64,000 nt of DNA from Paracidobacterium acidisoli (GTDB taxonomy: Bacteria; Acidobacteriota; Terriglobia; Terriglobales; Acidobacteriaceae), in contig NZ_QVQT02000003.1 of assembly GCF_003428625.2 (NCBI RefSeq), forward strand, positions 62,001 through 126,000, given 5' to 3'. Shown piece after piece: positions 8,431 through 17,289 of this stretch. The translations under genes were made by a program, and so were the position numbers. The notes beneath the pieces were generated by a model, which saw only the letters and a list, made by a program, of their open reading frames with translations, was not told the DNA's origin and made no database searches. Position 1 is the stretch's first letter. Every line of letters begins with the position of its first letter.

Positions 8431-9393
8431 TTAAAAGTCGAAGCGGTGGTCCCGATTAGCGGAGCGGATGGTGTCGATGGCGTCCACAAGAGCGGTGCCA
8501 AGCGTGAATCCGTCACCGGTGGCAGTGGCGTGAACGAAGTAGAGGTGCGGCGTGTCGTTCACGAAGTGATTGCTTGCCGAGGAGATGGTGAATCCACCGG
8601 CGCGCAGGATGTCTTCGACGGCCTGGATTTCACCGGAGCGAAGGGCAAGCTCGACATTCAGTGTAGCGGTCGTGCCTCCGGAGAAGGAGAACTGAATATA
8701 GAAGCTGTGACCGACGCCGAGCCCGCTTTCTCCTCGTACCCCATCCACAAAGAGACGTTGCTCGTTCGGCCGGGGAAGATAGAAGACGAAGATGCCGTTG
8801 AACTGTTCGACGGTGCCTTCGTTAAAGAGCTTCTGGAAGGGAGCGGGAAGCTGGCTGGGATCGATGATGCTGTTCGTCCCGATGGCATAATGATTGCCGA
8901 TCTGGGGGCTATGGATAACCTTAAGCGCAGTGGCCAGAGATGTTGCGAGATCGGCTCCCGATCCGAGTGCCTCAAAGTGGACCCAGATAAGCTTCGGTGT
9001 TTCGCCGATGGAGTGGTTGATGACGGCAGTGATATGAATCCGCGAGTCTTTCCGGAGCGCGGTCTGCAGCGCACCCAGTTCGGTTTCCTGCGCGGGAAGT
9101 GCTCCATCGACGAAAAAGTCGTGCCCGAAGATGGGTTTGAAGGCCACGAAGCCATTGGCGACAGCGGCGATTTCGCCGATGGCCAGAGTCTGGCCATTGG
9201 CGGTGACGGGAAGATCCTGACGGGAGAGCTCGAAACGCAGCACATTACCGGGAAGCTCAACGCCATTGGCCTGAAGGGCTGTCTGGATAGGCGTCCAGTC
9301 GGGAGCAGCAAAGGATTTCGCGCAAAGGGTGGTGGTGAGGGCGACGGCCAGAGCGAAGGCTCGGACCACAGGACGGCGCTTCACGAGGAACAT
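8431..9393 (-). CDS. Secreted DUF1259 (LppY/LpqO-type) protein
   Basis: A 320-residue exported protein with a signal peptide (about 1-30, ending KSFAAP). The body contains two related halves: residues about 32-170 carry FELSRQDLPVTANG, GALPAQETELGALQTAL and PKLIWVHFEALG, and the second half repeats the ending as THLYFVHATATG-like sequence (actual: PHLYFVHATATG). This matches the DUF1259/LppY-LpqO family, whose function is unknown. The ATG at 9391-9393 was chosen because GGAGG precedes it by nine bases and the signal peptide begins there; the frame itself extends to 9435. The promoter candidate lies about 150 bases upstream. Confidence 0.8.
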   Translation of the reverse strand: MFLVKRRPVVRAFALAVALTTTLCAKSFAAPDWTPIQTALQANGVELPGNVLRFELSRQDLPVTANGQTLAIGEIAAVANGFVAFKPIFGHDFFVDGALPAQETELGALQTALRKDSRIHITAVINHSIGETPKLIWVHFEALGSGADLATSLATALKVIHSPQIGNHYAIGTNSIIDPSQLPAPFQKLFNEGTVEQFNGIFVFYLPRPNEQRLFVDGVRGESGLGVGHSFYIQFSFSGGTTATLNVELALRSGEIQAVEDILRAGGFTISSASNHFVNDTPHLYFVHATATGDGFTLGTALVDAIDTIRSANRDHRFDF

Positions 9394-9545
9394 ATCGTGG
9401 ACCTCCGGGGGGACCTGTTGAACCGCTGGGCCCACGATGGCAGAGCGGGCGCGGGTCAGATCCTGGAGGCAGATGAAATGTTGGTGAAACTCCTCACAGC
9501 CTGGCCCGGCCCGGGGAGCGACTGCGCACCCGCGGGAGCGAACCC

Positions 9546-9575
9546 ACTATAGGCCTGCCGATTCGGAACTGTCGA
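9546..9575 (-). promoter_or_regulatory. Sigma-70-like promoter candidate for the DUF1259 gene
   Basis: On the minus strand TCGACA (-35, five of six consensus bases) is followed after 18 bases by TATAGT (-10). It points at the gene starting at 9393. Confidence 0.5.
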
Positions 9576-9595
9576 TTCAGGCTGGTTAAAAATCA

Positions 9596-11137
9596 TCAGT
9601 TTCCGCGCGCTCGTTCGATGGCACGAACAATGGCTTTCGCTTTGTTCACACTCTCCTCGAACTCCTTTTCAGGAACAGAATCGGCGACGATGCCGGCGCC
9701 TGCCTGGAAGTGTCCCTGCGCGCCCTGCATGAGCAGGGTGCGGATGGCGATGCAGGAGGTGAGATTGCCGGAGAAATCGGCGTAGAGGACGGAGCCGCCG
9801 TAGATGCCGCGGCGCGTGGATTCGAGCTCTTCGATGATCTCCATGGCGCGAATTTTGGGGGCGCCACTGAGGGTTCCGGCAGGAAAACAGGAGCGCAGGG
9901 CGTCGATGGCGGTGAGGTCGGAACGGAGCTTTCCTTCAATGGAGCTGACGAGATGCATGACGTGGGAGTAGCGCTCGACGAACATGAGGTCTTTGACCTG
10001 AACGGAGCCATAATCGCTGACGCGGCCGACATCGTTGCGCCCCAGATCGACGAGCATCACATGCTCGGCCCGCTCTTTTTCATCGTGCAGAAGATCGTCG
10101 GCGATGGCGCGGTCTGCCTCTTCGGTAGCGCCACGGGGACGCGTTCCGGCGATGGGGCGATATTCGACTTTGCTGCCGTCGCTCTGCTTCTGGATGCGCA
10201 CGAGAAGTTCAGGCGATGAGCCGACGATATGTGTCGGCGGCTTTGCGGAACGGGACTTCCCGGACCTGGAAACAGGGGCAGAGTCCTGGAAGCGCAGGAA
10301 ATACATATAGGGCGACGGGTTGACGGTGCGCAGGGCTCGATAGACGGAAAAGGGATCGACCTCAGGGCGAACGTCGAAGCGCTGGGAGAGAACCACCTGG
10401 AAGATGTCTCCCGCGGCGATATATTCCTTTGCCTCTTCGACTGCTTTCAGGAAGCTCCTTTTCTTCATCTGCGGCTCAACCTTCAGCCTGCCGGAGACCT
10501 TCTTCTGTCTGAGCTTCGGCAGAGGCCGCGCGAGGCGCTTTTCGAGGCGGCCAAGGCGTTTTTGCGCATCGGCGTATGCCGCCAGCGGAGACTGGCGGCG
10601 CACATCGGCGGTCACGATGAGCAGGATCTCTTTTTTGACGTGGTCAAAGGCAAGGACCTCGTCAAAGAACATCAGGCAGGCGTCGGGCATATGCAGATCG
10701 TCCCGAGTGAGCTCGGGCAGACGCTCGATGCGGCGGACTGCGTCATAAGTCAGGAATCCGACGGCTCCGGCGGTAAAGGGCGGCAGACCGGGAAGACGGG
10801 CGGGGGTGTGTCCTGCGAGCGCGTCGCGGAGAAGATGGAAGACGTCACCTTCTATGGTCTTTTTTCTTCCTTTTTCCGTAATTTCGATCGTTTTTCCGCG
10901 AGACAGGATTCTGCGATAGGGACGAATGCCGATGAAGGTATAGCGGCCAAGCTGTTCGCCTCCCTCGACCGATTCGAGCAGGAAGCACTCGGGCTCGTCG
11001 CCGGCGAGGCGGAGAAAGGCGGAAACGGGAGTCTCAAGATCGGCGGGGAGGATGCGGCAGAGCGGAACGAGCGTATGAGTGCGAGCGAGTTTCAGAAAAT
11101 CGGCGCGGGTGGGATGGGATGCGTCCTGGGATGGCAT
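9596..11137 (-). CDS. trpE: Anthranilate synthase component I
   Basis: Chorismate-using enzyme that makes anthranilate with the glutamine amidotransferase TrpG, the first step of tryptophan synthesis. The 513-residue length is normal. The N-terminal half has the FLLESVEGGEQLGRYTFIG segment, whose LLES box belongs to the tryptophan feedback site. The C-terminal half carries the chorismate site: GDIFQVVLSQRF, PIAGTRPRG, DLGRNDVGRVS, FPAGTLSGAPKIRAMEII and GAGIVADSVPEKEFEE. A roughly 20-residue insertion rich in S, R and K (about residues 290-310) sits between NPSPYMYFLRF and the SSPELL motif. No trpG or trpD is in the window. No clear ribosome binding site precedes the ATG at 11137. Confidence 0.97.
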   Translation of the reverse strand: MPSQDASHPTRADFLKLARTHTLVPLCRILPADLETPVSAFLRLAGDEPECFLLESVEGGEQLGRYTFIGIRPYRRILSRGKTIEITEKGRKKTIEGDVFHLLRDALAGHTPARLPGLPPFTAGAVGFLTYDAVRRIERLPELTRDDLHMPDACLMFFDEVLAFDHVKKEILLIVTADVRRQSPLAAYADAQKRLGRLEKRLARPLPKLRQKKVSGRLKVEPQMKKRSFLKAVEEAKEYIAAGDIFQVVLSQRFDVRPEVDPFSVYRALRTVNPSPYMYFLRFQDSAPVSRSGKSRSAKPPTHIVGSSPELLVRIQKQSDGSKVEYRPIAGTRPRGATEEADRAIADDLLHDEKERAEHVMLVDLGRNDVGRVSDYGSVQVKDLMFVERYSHVMHLVSSIEGKLRSDLTAIDALRSCFPAGTLSGAPKIRAMEIIEELESTRRGIYGGSVLYADFSGNLTSCIAIRTLLMQGAQGHFQAGAGIVADSVPEKEFEESVNKAKAIVRAIERARGN

Positions 11138-11223
11138 GGCTTGTGGTTATGGTACATGGATGGGATACAGAATATGGGCATCGGATCCGGCATCCGAATG
11201 CCCTGGCAGGCAGCAGAGAAGGC

Positions 11224-11252
11224 TTGCCGGTACTTCGGGCGCGGCCTATACT
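11224..11252 (+). promoter_or_regulatory. Sigma-70-like promoter of the glutamate dehydrogenase gene
   Basis: TTGCCG, a 17-base spacer and TATACT match the housekeeping consensus well. The -10 element ends 184 bases before the gdhA start, leaving a leader of roughly 175 bases. Confidence 0.65.
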
Positions 11253-11436
11253 CTGTAGGTTTGGCCGGATCAGGGTAATGAACCGGCCTGACCCGCAGGA
11301 AGTACAGTGCGGATGCAGGATACGGAGAAGTTTCCTGTTGACCGGCCGGATGCAACGTGTTTTCTGAATTGAACGGGAATTCACGGAGGCAGGAGAGAAT
11401 TCGGTCCGCAGGTGGAAGCAGGAACGGAGATCTGGC

Positions 11437-12702
11437 ATGGCAACGATAACGCTCGAGCAGGAGATCAATCCATGGGAAGCGCAGGCAGCGCGATTTGAAT
11501 TCGCGGCGCGCAAGCTGAACCTCGATGAGGGACTGTGGAAGGTATTGCGCTACCCTTCGCGGGAAGTGATTGTGCATTTTCCGGTGTCGATGGACAACGG
11601 AAAGATTGAGATGTTCACCGGATTCCGCGTGCAGCACTCGATGGCGCGGGGGCCGGGCAAGGGCGGAATTCGTTATGCGCCGGATGTGACGCTGGATGAA
11701 GTGCGCGCGCTTGCCAGCTGGATGACGTGGAAGTGCGCGGTGGTGAATATTCCCTTTGGCGGCGCAAAGGGCGGCGTGATCTGCGACCCGAAGAAGATGT
11801 CGATGGGCGAGCTGGAGCGCATGACCCGGCGTTATACGTCGGAGATCATCGAGTTCATCGGGCCCGAAAAAGACGTGCCCGCGCCGGATATGAATACCAA
11901 TGAGCAGGTGATGGCCTGGATTATGGACACCTACTCGATGCACATGCGCCAGACGGTTACAGCGGTCGTCACCGGCAAGCCACTGAATATCGGCGGGTCG
12001 CGCGGACGGCGCGAGGCGACGGGGCGCGGGATCAGCGTGGTGTGCGATGAAGCGCTGAAGTATCTGGGATTGCAGCGCGACGGATGCCGCGTCATCGTTC
12101 AGGGCTTCGGCAATGTGGGCTCGAATGCGGCGATTCTGCTGCGGGACAAAGGCTACAAGATCATCGGTATTGCCGAATATGACGGTGGCCTCTTTAATCC
12201 GGCAGGGATCGATGTGTGCGCGCTGCAGGAGTACCGGCAGCGGAACGGATCGGTGCTTGGTTTCCGTGGAGCGGAGCCGGTGGATTCCGCAGAGCTGCTG
12301 ACGTGGGAGTGCGAGATTCTGATTCCCGCGGCAACAGAGAATGTGATTACCAGCAGGAATGCCGACCGCATCAAGGCGAAGATTGTCTGCGAGGGCGCGA
12401 ATGGTCCGACGACCGCGGTGGCCGATGAGATTCTGGCGGACAAGAAGATCTTCGTCATTCCGGATATTCTGGCCAATGCCGGCGGCGTGACAGCCTCCTA
12501 TTTTGAGTGGGTGCAGGACCGCCAGGGATACTTCTGGAAGGAAGCCGTGGTCAATGAGCAGCTGGAGAGCATTCTGGCGGAGAGCTTCGACGACGTGCTG
12601 CGATATTCAGAGGCGCATGGAGTTAACAATCGCATTGCGGCCTACATGCTGGCGATCGACCGCGTGGCGTTTACCATTCGACAGCGCGGGATCTACGCGT
12701 AA
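11437..12702 (+). CDS. gdhA: Glu/Leu/Phe/Val-type dehydrogenase (glutamate dehydrogenase)
   Basis: Catalyses reversible oxidative deamination of glutamate to 2-oxoglutarate and ammonia in the cytoplasm. The 421-residue length fits the small hexameric class (Bacillus RocG/GudB). Residues about 70-115 have [30 protein letters not shown] with the catalytic Lys, and [19 protein letters not shown]. The nucleotide fold begins with [14 protein letters not shown] near residue 222, and an Asp-Gly-Gly follows in IAEYDGG. The end has CEGANGPTT and [17 protein letters not shown]. The ATG follows a CGGAG by eight bases. A promoter and a terminator flank it, so it is monocistronic. Confidence 0.95.
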   Translation: MATITLEQEINPWEAQAARFEFAARKLNLDEGLWKVLRYPSREVIVHFPVSMDNGKIEMFTGFRVQHSMARGPGKGGIRYAPDVTLDEVRALASWMTWKCAVVNIPFGGAKGGVICDPKKMSMGELERMTRRYTSEIIEFIGPEKDVPAPDMNTNEQVMAWIMDTYSMHMRQTVTAVVTGKPLNIGGSRGRREATGRGISVVCDEALKYLGLQRDGCRVIVQGFGNVGSNAAILLRDKGYKIIGIAEYDGGLFNPAGIDVCALQEYRQRNGSVLGFRGAEPVDSAELLTWECEILIPAATENVITSRNADRIKAKIVCEGANGPTTAVADEILADKKIFVIPDILANAGGVTASYFEWVQDRQGYFWKEAVVNEQLESILAESFDDVLRYSEAHGVNNRIAAYMLAIDRVAFTIRQRGIYA

Positions 12703-12720
12703 CGCTGTACAGAACGACAG

Positions 12721-12749
12721 GGGCAGCCTCAGGGCTGCCCTTTTGTTTT
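12721..12749 (+). terminator. Rho-independent terminator of gdhA, overlapping the end of the convergent gene
   Basis: GGGCAGCC and GGCTGCCC form an eight-base stem around TCAG, followed by TTTTGTTTT. The stop codon of the leftward acyltransferase (12729-12731) lies in the loop and its last six codons cover the 3' arm and T run. Confidence 0.9.
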
Positions 12750-13580
12750 GGGCAGGGATGTCCTGCGGAAGAGAGGAAGGAGACCGCGCAGCAGGCGCAG
12801 GAAGGCACCAGGACCTGGTGGTCCAAAGAAGAGGACGTGGAAGCGGCCGGCCTGGCGATTCACGACCATTTCGGCGAGATCGTTCTGCGCGGAGGTAAGG
12901 GCCTGGGTGAGGATCTGATGCCACTCGTCGATATGGATGGCCTTGCCGTCCTCGATGTGGATGGGCTCGCCGAAGGAGGCGAGAATGTCGGGGCGGATGC
13001 CGTCCCAGAAGGGATACTCGAGGGCCATAGGCAGGAGGGTAAGCGGCCCGATGCTCTGCCGGCCTGTTTCCAGCGGCTCGGAGTTCTGTAGCCGGAGGGT
13101 GGAGAGGAGCTTCGCCAGGCCCCGGCGGAGACGGATGGGACGCTCGCGTGGGTCAGTGAATTCGCCCTCTGGGGTGACCCAGAGAATGGCTCCGGGACGG
13201 GAAAGGACAGACCGGGCATCGATGAAGAACCGGCGTGTGCCGGAGATAGAACCGGTTCGGATGGGGAAAAAGCCGAGCCGGCGCAGATAGGGCACACGGG
13301 CGAGCGCGGTCTCGTCTATGGGAGCGTAGAAACTCCCGCCAGGATGGAAACGATGATGAATAAGAAGCCCGACGGCGGGGTCCCACCACGAGGGGTGGTT
13401 CATGAAGACGATCACAGGCTGATTGTCCGCAGGGAAGCGGTCAGGGTTGGCGATACGCAGGGAGCGGAAGTTCCAGCCGAGACGAAAACGTACGGCGACG
13501 TAATAGAGGGCCAGCAGGAAGGGAGATGGCGGCGGGACTTCGGCGTGCTGTGCGGGTATGGGGCGAGGCCGGGTTTCCAT
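12729..13580 (-). CDS. Lysophospholipid acyltransferase family protein (PlsC-like)
   Basis: Membrane-associated acyltransferase expected to move an acyl chain onto a glycerol-phosphate or similar acceptor. The HX4D-type catalytic box reads NHPSWWDP, followed by the acceptor-binding FFPIRTGSISGTRRF and the PEGEFTD block (family EGTR/PEGT motif). A hydrophobic stretch near the start (PFLLALYYVAV) may anchor it. The ATG at 13580 is used here; the frame is open up to a GTG at 13679, but neither has a good ribosome binding site, so the true start is uncertain. It converges on gdhA, sharing terminator bases, and is divergent from pgsA. Substrate unknown. Confidence 0.85.
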   Translation of the reverse strand: METRPRPIPAQHAEVPPPSPFLLALYYVAVRFRLGWNFRSLRIANPDRFPADNQPVIVFMNHPSWWDPAVGLLIHHRFHPGGSFYAPIDETALARVPYLRRLGFFPIRTGSISGTRRFFIDARSVLSRPGAILWVTPEGEFTDPRERPIRLRRGLAKLLSTLRLQNSEPLETGRQSIGPLTLLPMALEYPFWDGIRPDILASFGEPIHIEDGKAIHIDEWHQILTQALTSAQNDLAEMVVNRQAGRFHVLFFGPPGPGAFLRLLRGLLPLFRRTSLPKTKGQP

Positions 13581-13787
13581 GCTGAAGGGGGACTGCAAAC
13601 GACGGAATGCTCGCCGACGCGTTTTATCTGCTTCACTGCGACGGCCGCCAATTTCCAGGCGAAATTTCACCGGGAGCACAAAAAGTATAGCTGCTGGAGG
13701 AGAGGCAGGCGGCGGCCCGTGTGGTGCATAATGGCTTTACGGCATTTTCTTCGACCGGAGAAGTGCCGCACGACGCTTTCGCGCTGA

Positions 13788-14465
13788 GTGTCCGCCGTGA
13801 ATCTGCCCAACTCCATTACGATGAGCCGCATTCTGTGCGTGCCCGTGCTCATCTGGATGCTTTCGCCACACTTTCCCCACAGTGGCTGGCATGGTGAGCA
13901 GGAGCTGATCGCCTCTCTCTTCTTCATCCTGGTTTCGATCTCCGATGGAGTGGATGGGTATCTGGCGCGCCATCGTGGGCAGATCACAACGATGGGGATG
14001 CTGCTGGACCCGATCGCGGACAAGCTGCTGATTGCATCGGCTTACATCACGCTGGTGCAGTTCAATCCGCACGTGGTGAAGCCGTGGATCGCAGTGCTGG
14101 TGATCGGGCGGGAGTTTGTGGTGAGCGGGCTGCGCTCCATAGCGTCGACGGAAGGCTTCACGATCGAGGCGAGCGACGTAGGCAAGCTGAAGACGGTGAT
14201 TCAGATCGTGTCGGTCGTGGCGACGATTCTGGATCATGGCTGGTATGTCTGGCACTTCGGCTGGTTCATTGTGCCGGTGGATCTGATCGCGGTGGTAGGA
14301 ATCTATTATGTCGTGATTGTCTCGACGATCTCAGGCGTGGATTACTTCGTGGCGTTCTGGAAGAAGATCGACAAGGCCTCGGCCATGACGCGGAAGCACG
14401 ATAACGAATCCGTTCTGAGCCGGAAGAAAAAAGACCTGCCGCCTGCGGCGAGAAACGTTACCTAA
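13788..14465 (+). CDS. pgsA: CDP-diacylglycerol--glycerol-3-phosphate 3-phosphatidyltransferase
   Basis: Inner-membrane enzyme making phosphatidylglycerophosphate, the precursor of phosphatidylglycerol and cardiolipin. The CDP-alcohol phosphotransferase signature DG-x2-AR-x8-G-x3-D-x3-D is complete, from SDGVDGYLARH to GMLLDPIADK. Several hydrophobic helices follow, and a basic tail ends the 225 residues. The frame begins with GTG at 13788; a second GTG at 13797 is equally possible (product beginning MNLPNSITMSR, as is common in the family). It lies head to head with the acyltransferase, another lipid gene. Confidence 0.93.
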   Translation: MSAVNLPNSITMSRILCVPVLIWMLSPHFPHSGWHGEQELIASLFFILVSISDGVDGYLARHRGQITTMGMLLDPIADKLLIASAYITLVQFNPHVVKPWIAVLVIGREFVVSGLRSIASTEGFTIEASDVGKLKTVIQIVSVVATILDHGWYVWHFGWFIVPVDLIAVVGIYYVVIVSTISGVDYFVAFWKKIDKASAMTRKHDNESVLSRKKKDLPPAARNVT

Positions 14466-14973
14466 ACCAAACGGTACAACGGGGTTTCAGCTGACTGCGA
14501 CGGTCCTGACAGCCCTGAAGCGCCTGCTTTCCTTTTGCAGCAAACTGCGCGGTGATCCAGCCGGGGATTTCCGGCTGGAAAGCTGCATTTATTCGGATGC
14601 CGCTGGGGCGTACTGACTGAGGGAGCTCGAGGCGCGACGATGCGGCTGGATATGAGAGTTCTCGGGAACCAGAACAAACTTAGGTAACGTCGAAAATGGC
14701 CTCAAAGGCACATAATTTCCCCTTCAAAGCCCGGTTATTTGACGAAATCAAATTTGTTTTCGTCAAATGAAAGCGGTTTCTTGTTTCAGGCCATTCAAAT
14801 TTCGCTCAGCTGCGTCGTGCGGTTGCCAGTTGTCCATATGCGGGCATAGGATACCTGACAGTTCGGCGCAGTTTGCGTATCGGTGGACGTGCCAGGACGA
14901 GAGCAAGGTCCAGTAGTCTTTCGATGCAGAAGTCAAAATACAGTCCCAGTACCAGCATGTGGAGCGACTCTCT
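14466..14973. other. Intergenic region with an AT-rich inverted repeat
   Basis: About 500 bases between pgsA and the GvpL/F gene. No open frame looks coding. The central part is AT-rich compared with its surroundings and contains the inverted repeat listed at 14737-14768. Promoters for the downstream gene should lie here, but none stands out. Confidence 0.5.
14737..14768. repeat. Perfect 11-base inverted repeat with palindromic centre
   Basis: ATTTGACGAAA and its exact complement TTTCGTCAAAT flank a ten-base centre that itself contains the palindrome CAAATTTG. It lies about 205 bases before the GvpL/F gene. It could be an operator for a dimeric regulator or a cruciform or hairpin. There is no T run that would make it a clear terminator. 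Confidence 0.7.
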
Positions 14974-15744
14974 ATGGCGTGGTATGCCTATTGCATAGCC
15001 GAAAAGCAGGCGTTTCCTGAACTTCTTCGTCACCGGAAACCAATTCCAATGGAGACAGTTCAGGGAATCGAGGGAAATCAGGTCTTCCTTTATCCAGCCA
15101 GTGATTTAGCAGTTATCGTCAGCGAACATAGTTCTTCCGAAAATCTCAATCAGAAGGCAGCCGTGGATCATGCACGGGTTATCTCCGACTGCTTCAAGAT
15201 GTCCACCGTGCTTCCTTTCCGCTTTGGGACGGTATTTAACGACGACGATGCGCTGCGGCGGTCGATCCGGTCCAATCAGCGGCAGTTTGTCACCAATATC
15301 GATCGTTTACGGGGCAAGGCCGAGATGCACCTGAAGGTGACACTCGATGACTGCTGCCGTGAACAGATTCGCCGTCTCATTCCGGAATCGATGCACGCGG
15401 TCGGCAAGGAATATCTGTCGAATCTGCGCGAGAATGCAACTTTACAGCGGGAGCGCCAGACCCGGGCGCGAGCTGTTTCCGTCCAGATGCACCGGATGTT
15501 TTCGCCCCTTGCGGAAGAGATTACCTGCAAGCGGACGGACGCGGGCAAGATGCTGCTGGATATTGCACACCTGATCGACTCAAAGTGCATCGAGCGCTAT
15601 CAGAACAAGTATTCGAGCGCGAGTGTTTTGATGAAAGACTGCCAGATGCAGCTTTCGGGGCCGTGGCCGCCGTATCACTTCGTCCATCGGCTGACCCGGG
15701 CCGCTTCGCACGCTACAGCAGGAAGCCCTGCCATGTCAGCTTAA
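14974..15744 (+). CDS. GvpL/GvpF-family protein, solitary
   Basis: A 256-residue cytoplasmic protein resembling gas vesicle proteins GvpL and GvpF. The family box LPFRFGTVF is present at about 80-88, and the C-terminal SGPWPPYHFV block is typical of the second domain. Between them lies a charged helical region (about 100-200). The ATG at 14974 follows GGAG by nine bases; a GTG at 14959 would add five residues. No gvpA, gvpN, gvpK or other vesicle gene is in the window, so a structural role in vesicles cannot be assumed. A terminator follows, and the gene appears monocistronic. Function in this setting is unknown. Confidence 0.8.
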   Translation: MAWYAYCIAEKQAFPELLRHRKPIPMETVQGIEGNQVFLYPASDLAVIVSEHSSSENLNQKAAVDHARVISDCFKMSTVLPFRFGTVFNDDDALRRSIRSNQRQFVTNIDRLRGKAEMHLKVTLDDCCREQIRRLIPESMHAVGKEYLSNLRENATLQRERQTRARAVSVQMHRMFSPLAEEITCKRTDAGKMLLDIAHLIDSKCIERYQNKYSSASVLMKDCQMQLSGPWPPYHFVHRLTRAASHATAGSPAMSA

Positions 15745-15764
15745 TAGAAGTTCCCTGAAGGAAG

Positions 15765-15797
15765 GCCCCGGCGGACCCACGAACCACCGGGGCTTTT
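15765..15797 (+). terminator. Rho-independent terminator of the GvpL/F gene
   Basis: GCCCCGG pairs with CCGGGGC across a 15-base loop and is followed by TTTT, 21 bases after the stop codon. Confidence 0.75.
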
Positions 15798-15957
15798 CCA
15801 TGAGGGGCTGCGGCGTGGTCTTCGTCAGAACCTCCGCACCCTCTGCTATCAAAAGACGAAATTTTTTCCGGAAAGTTCACAGAATCTGCGACTCTGCCTG
15901 GTGAGAGGCCGGAGTCACTTTCCTCTGCGCCGACACCCATCCTTTTCCTTTTCCGAG

Positions 15958-17097
15958 CTATTCCCGAACGACAGCTTTCACCAGATTGCGCGGAGCATCG
16001 ACATTGATGCCGTGCTGGATGGCGGTGAAGTAGGCGAGCAGCTGAAGCGGCACGACCTCGAGCATGGGCAGGAGGAATTCGTCCATGGCGGGGACGGAGA
16101 TCGCGAAGCTGGCGAGTTTTGGCGTCTCTTCGTCTCCTTCGGTGTGCAGAGCGATGATCTCCGCGCCCTGAGCACGCATATCACGCATGAGCTGAATGGA
16201 TTTTTCCCAGCGAAGGACGGAATCCGGGTCATCGCGATCGCGGGTGGCCAGCATGACGAGCGGGGCGCTTTGACTGACGAGGGCGTTGGGTCCGTGCTTG
16301 AGCTCTCCGGAGGGGTAGCCCTCGGCCTGGACATAGGCAGACTCCTTCAGCTTGAGTGCGCCCTCGCGGGCAATCGCGTAATGAATAGCGCGGCCAAGGT
16401 AGAGGAAGGTCTGAGCAGAGCGGGTTCGTTCGGCCACACTGCGCATTTCAAGCTCCCACCGAGGCAGAGTCGCTTCGAGGATGCCGGGAAGGCGCTGGAG
16501 CTGTTCGCAGTGGGAGGCGACGGCGTGGGCGGTCATGCGGCCGCCGAGGCGCGCAAGAAAAAGGGACAGCACATAGAGCACGCTGAGCTGGGTAGTGAAG
16601 CTTTTGGTGGCGGGGATGGCAATCTCTTTGCCGGCGACGGTGGGGAGCGATGCGTGGGCCTCCCGCGCCATAGTGGATGCGGCATTGTTGGTGATGGCAG
16701 CTGTGGCCAGGCCGCGTGATTTTGCTTCGCGCAGCGATGCCAGGGTATCGGCAGTTTCGCCGGACTGTGAGATGACGATGACACCGGGATCGTGAAGGGT
16801 GTGGGTGGAGCGGTAGGTGTATTCGCTGGCGTATTCGACATCGACGGCGAGGCCGGCATAGTCCTCAAGCATGATTTCGCCGGCGAGGCCGGCGTGGCGG
16901 CTGGAGCCGCTGGCGGCGATGACGATACGCTGACGTCCGCGTAACGCGTCGGCGGCGCCGGAAAAGGCGTCAGCACTGAGCGTGCCGCCGGGGGCATAGC
17001 GGGCGATGGTGGCGGCGAGCGCCTCCGGCTGTTCGTAGATCTCGCGCAGCATGGCATGAGAAAAGGTGCGGGGCTCGGTCTCGGCGGGCGGCGTCAT
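15958..17097 (-). CDS. SIS-domain GlmS-like isomerase/deaminase lacking the amidotransferase domain (probable glucosamine-6-phosphate deaminase, NagB-II type)
   Basis: The 379 residues correspond to the isomerase half of GlmS, with two SIS domains. Visible are ASGSSRHAG, SEYTYRS and SQSGETADTL in the first domain, PATKSFTTQLSVLY, then LGRAIHYAIAREGALKLKE, EGYPSGELKHGPNAL and the end DAPRNLVKAVV. The Glu, His and Lys that act in GlmS sugar isomerisation are kept, but there is no N-terminal Cys amidotransferase domain. Such stand-alone proteins include archaeal GlmD and Shewanella NagB-II, which turn glucosamine-6-phosphate into fructose-6-phosphate and ammonia. The ATG at 17097 follows AGGAGG by ten bases; longer frames to 17199 lack this. 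It is divergent from a TonB receptor and near nanE and a GntR gene. Confidence 0.82.
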   Translation of the reverse strand: MTPPAETEPRTFSHAMLREIYEQPEALAATIARYAPGGTLSADAFSGAADALRGRQRIVIAASGSSRHAGLAGEIMLEDYAGLAVDVEYASEYTYRSTHTLHDPGVIVISQSGETADTLASLREAKSRGLATAAITNNAASTMAREAHASLPTVAGKEIAIPATKSFTTQLSVLYVLSLFLARLGGRMTAHAVASHCEQLQRLPGILEATLPRWELEMRSVAERTRSAQTFLYLGRAIHYAIAREGALKLKESAYVQAEGYPSGELKHGPNALVSQSAPLVMLATRDRDDPDSVLRWEKSIQLMRDMRAQGAEIIALHTEGDEETPKLASFAISVPAMDEFLLPMLEVVPLQLLAYFTAIQHGINVDAPRNLVKAVVRE

Positions 17098-17289
17098 GCT
17101 CGTGTGGCCTCCTGAATATTCAGTGTCTGTCATAGATGGCAATTTGAGCCAATCCTGTATGGACAACCAGACATTAGGAGTATGCAGGAAACGGACCAAA
17201 TTGCCTACCGGGCAGAAAAATGGGAGAGCGATATCCGGCTTTGAGTCTCAAAAAAAACATGACTTTACGGGGAAATAAGCCTGATTTTG

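Noticed and set aside
14974-15744. A gas vesicle gene cluster
   Set aside because: Only a GvpL/F-type gene is present; flanking genes are pgsA and the SIS isomerase.
15901-16719. Rightward open frame of 272 codons opposite the SIS gene
   Set aside because: Shadow of the leftward gene; glycine- and histidine-rich product without motifs.
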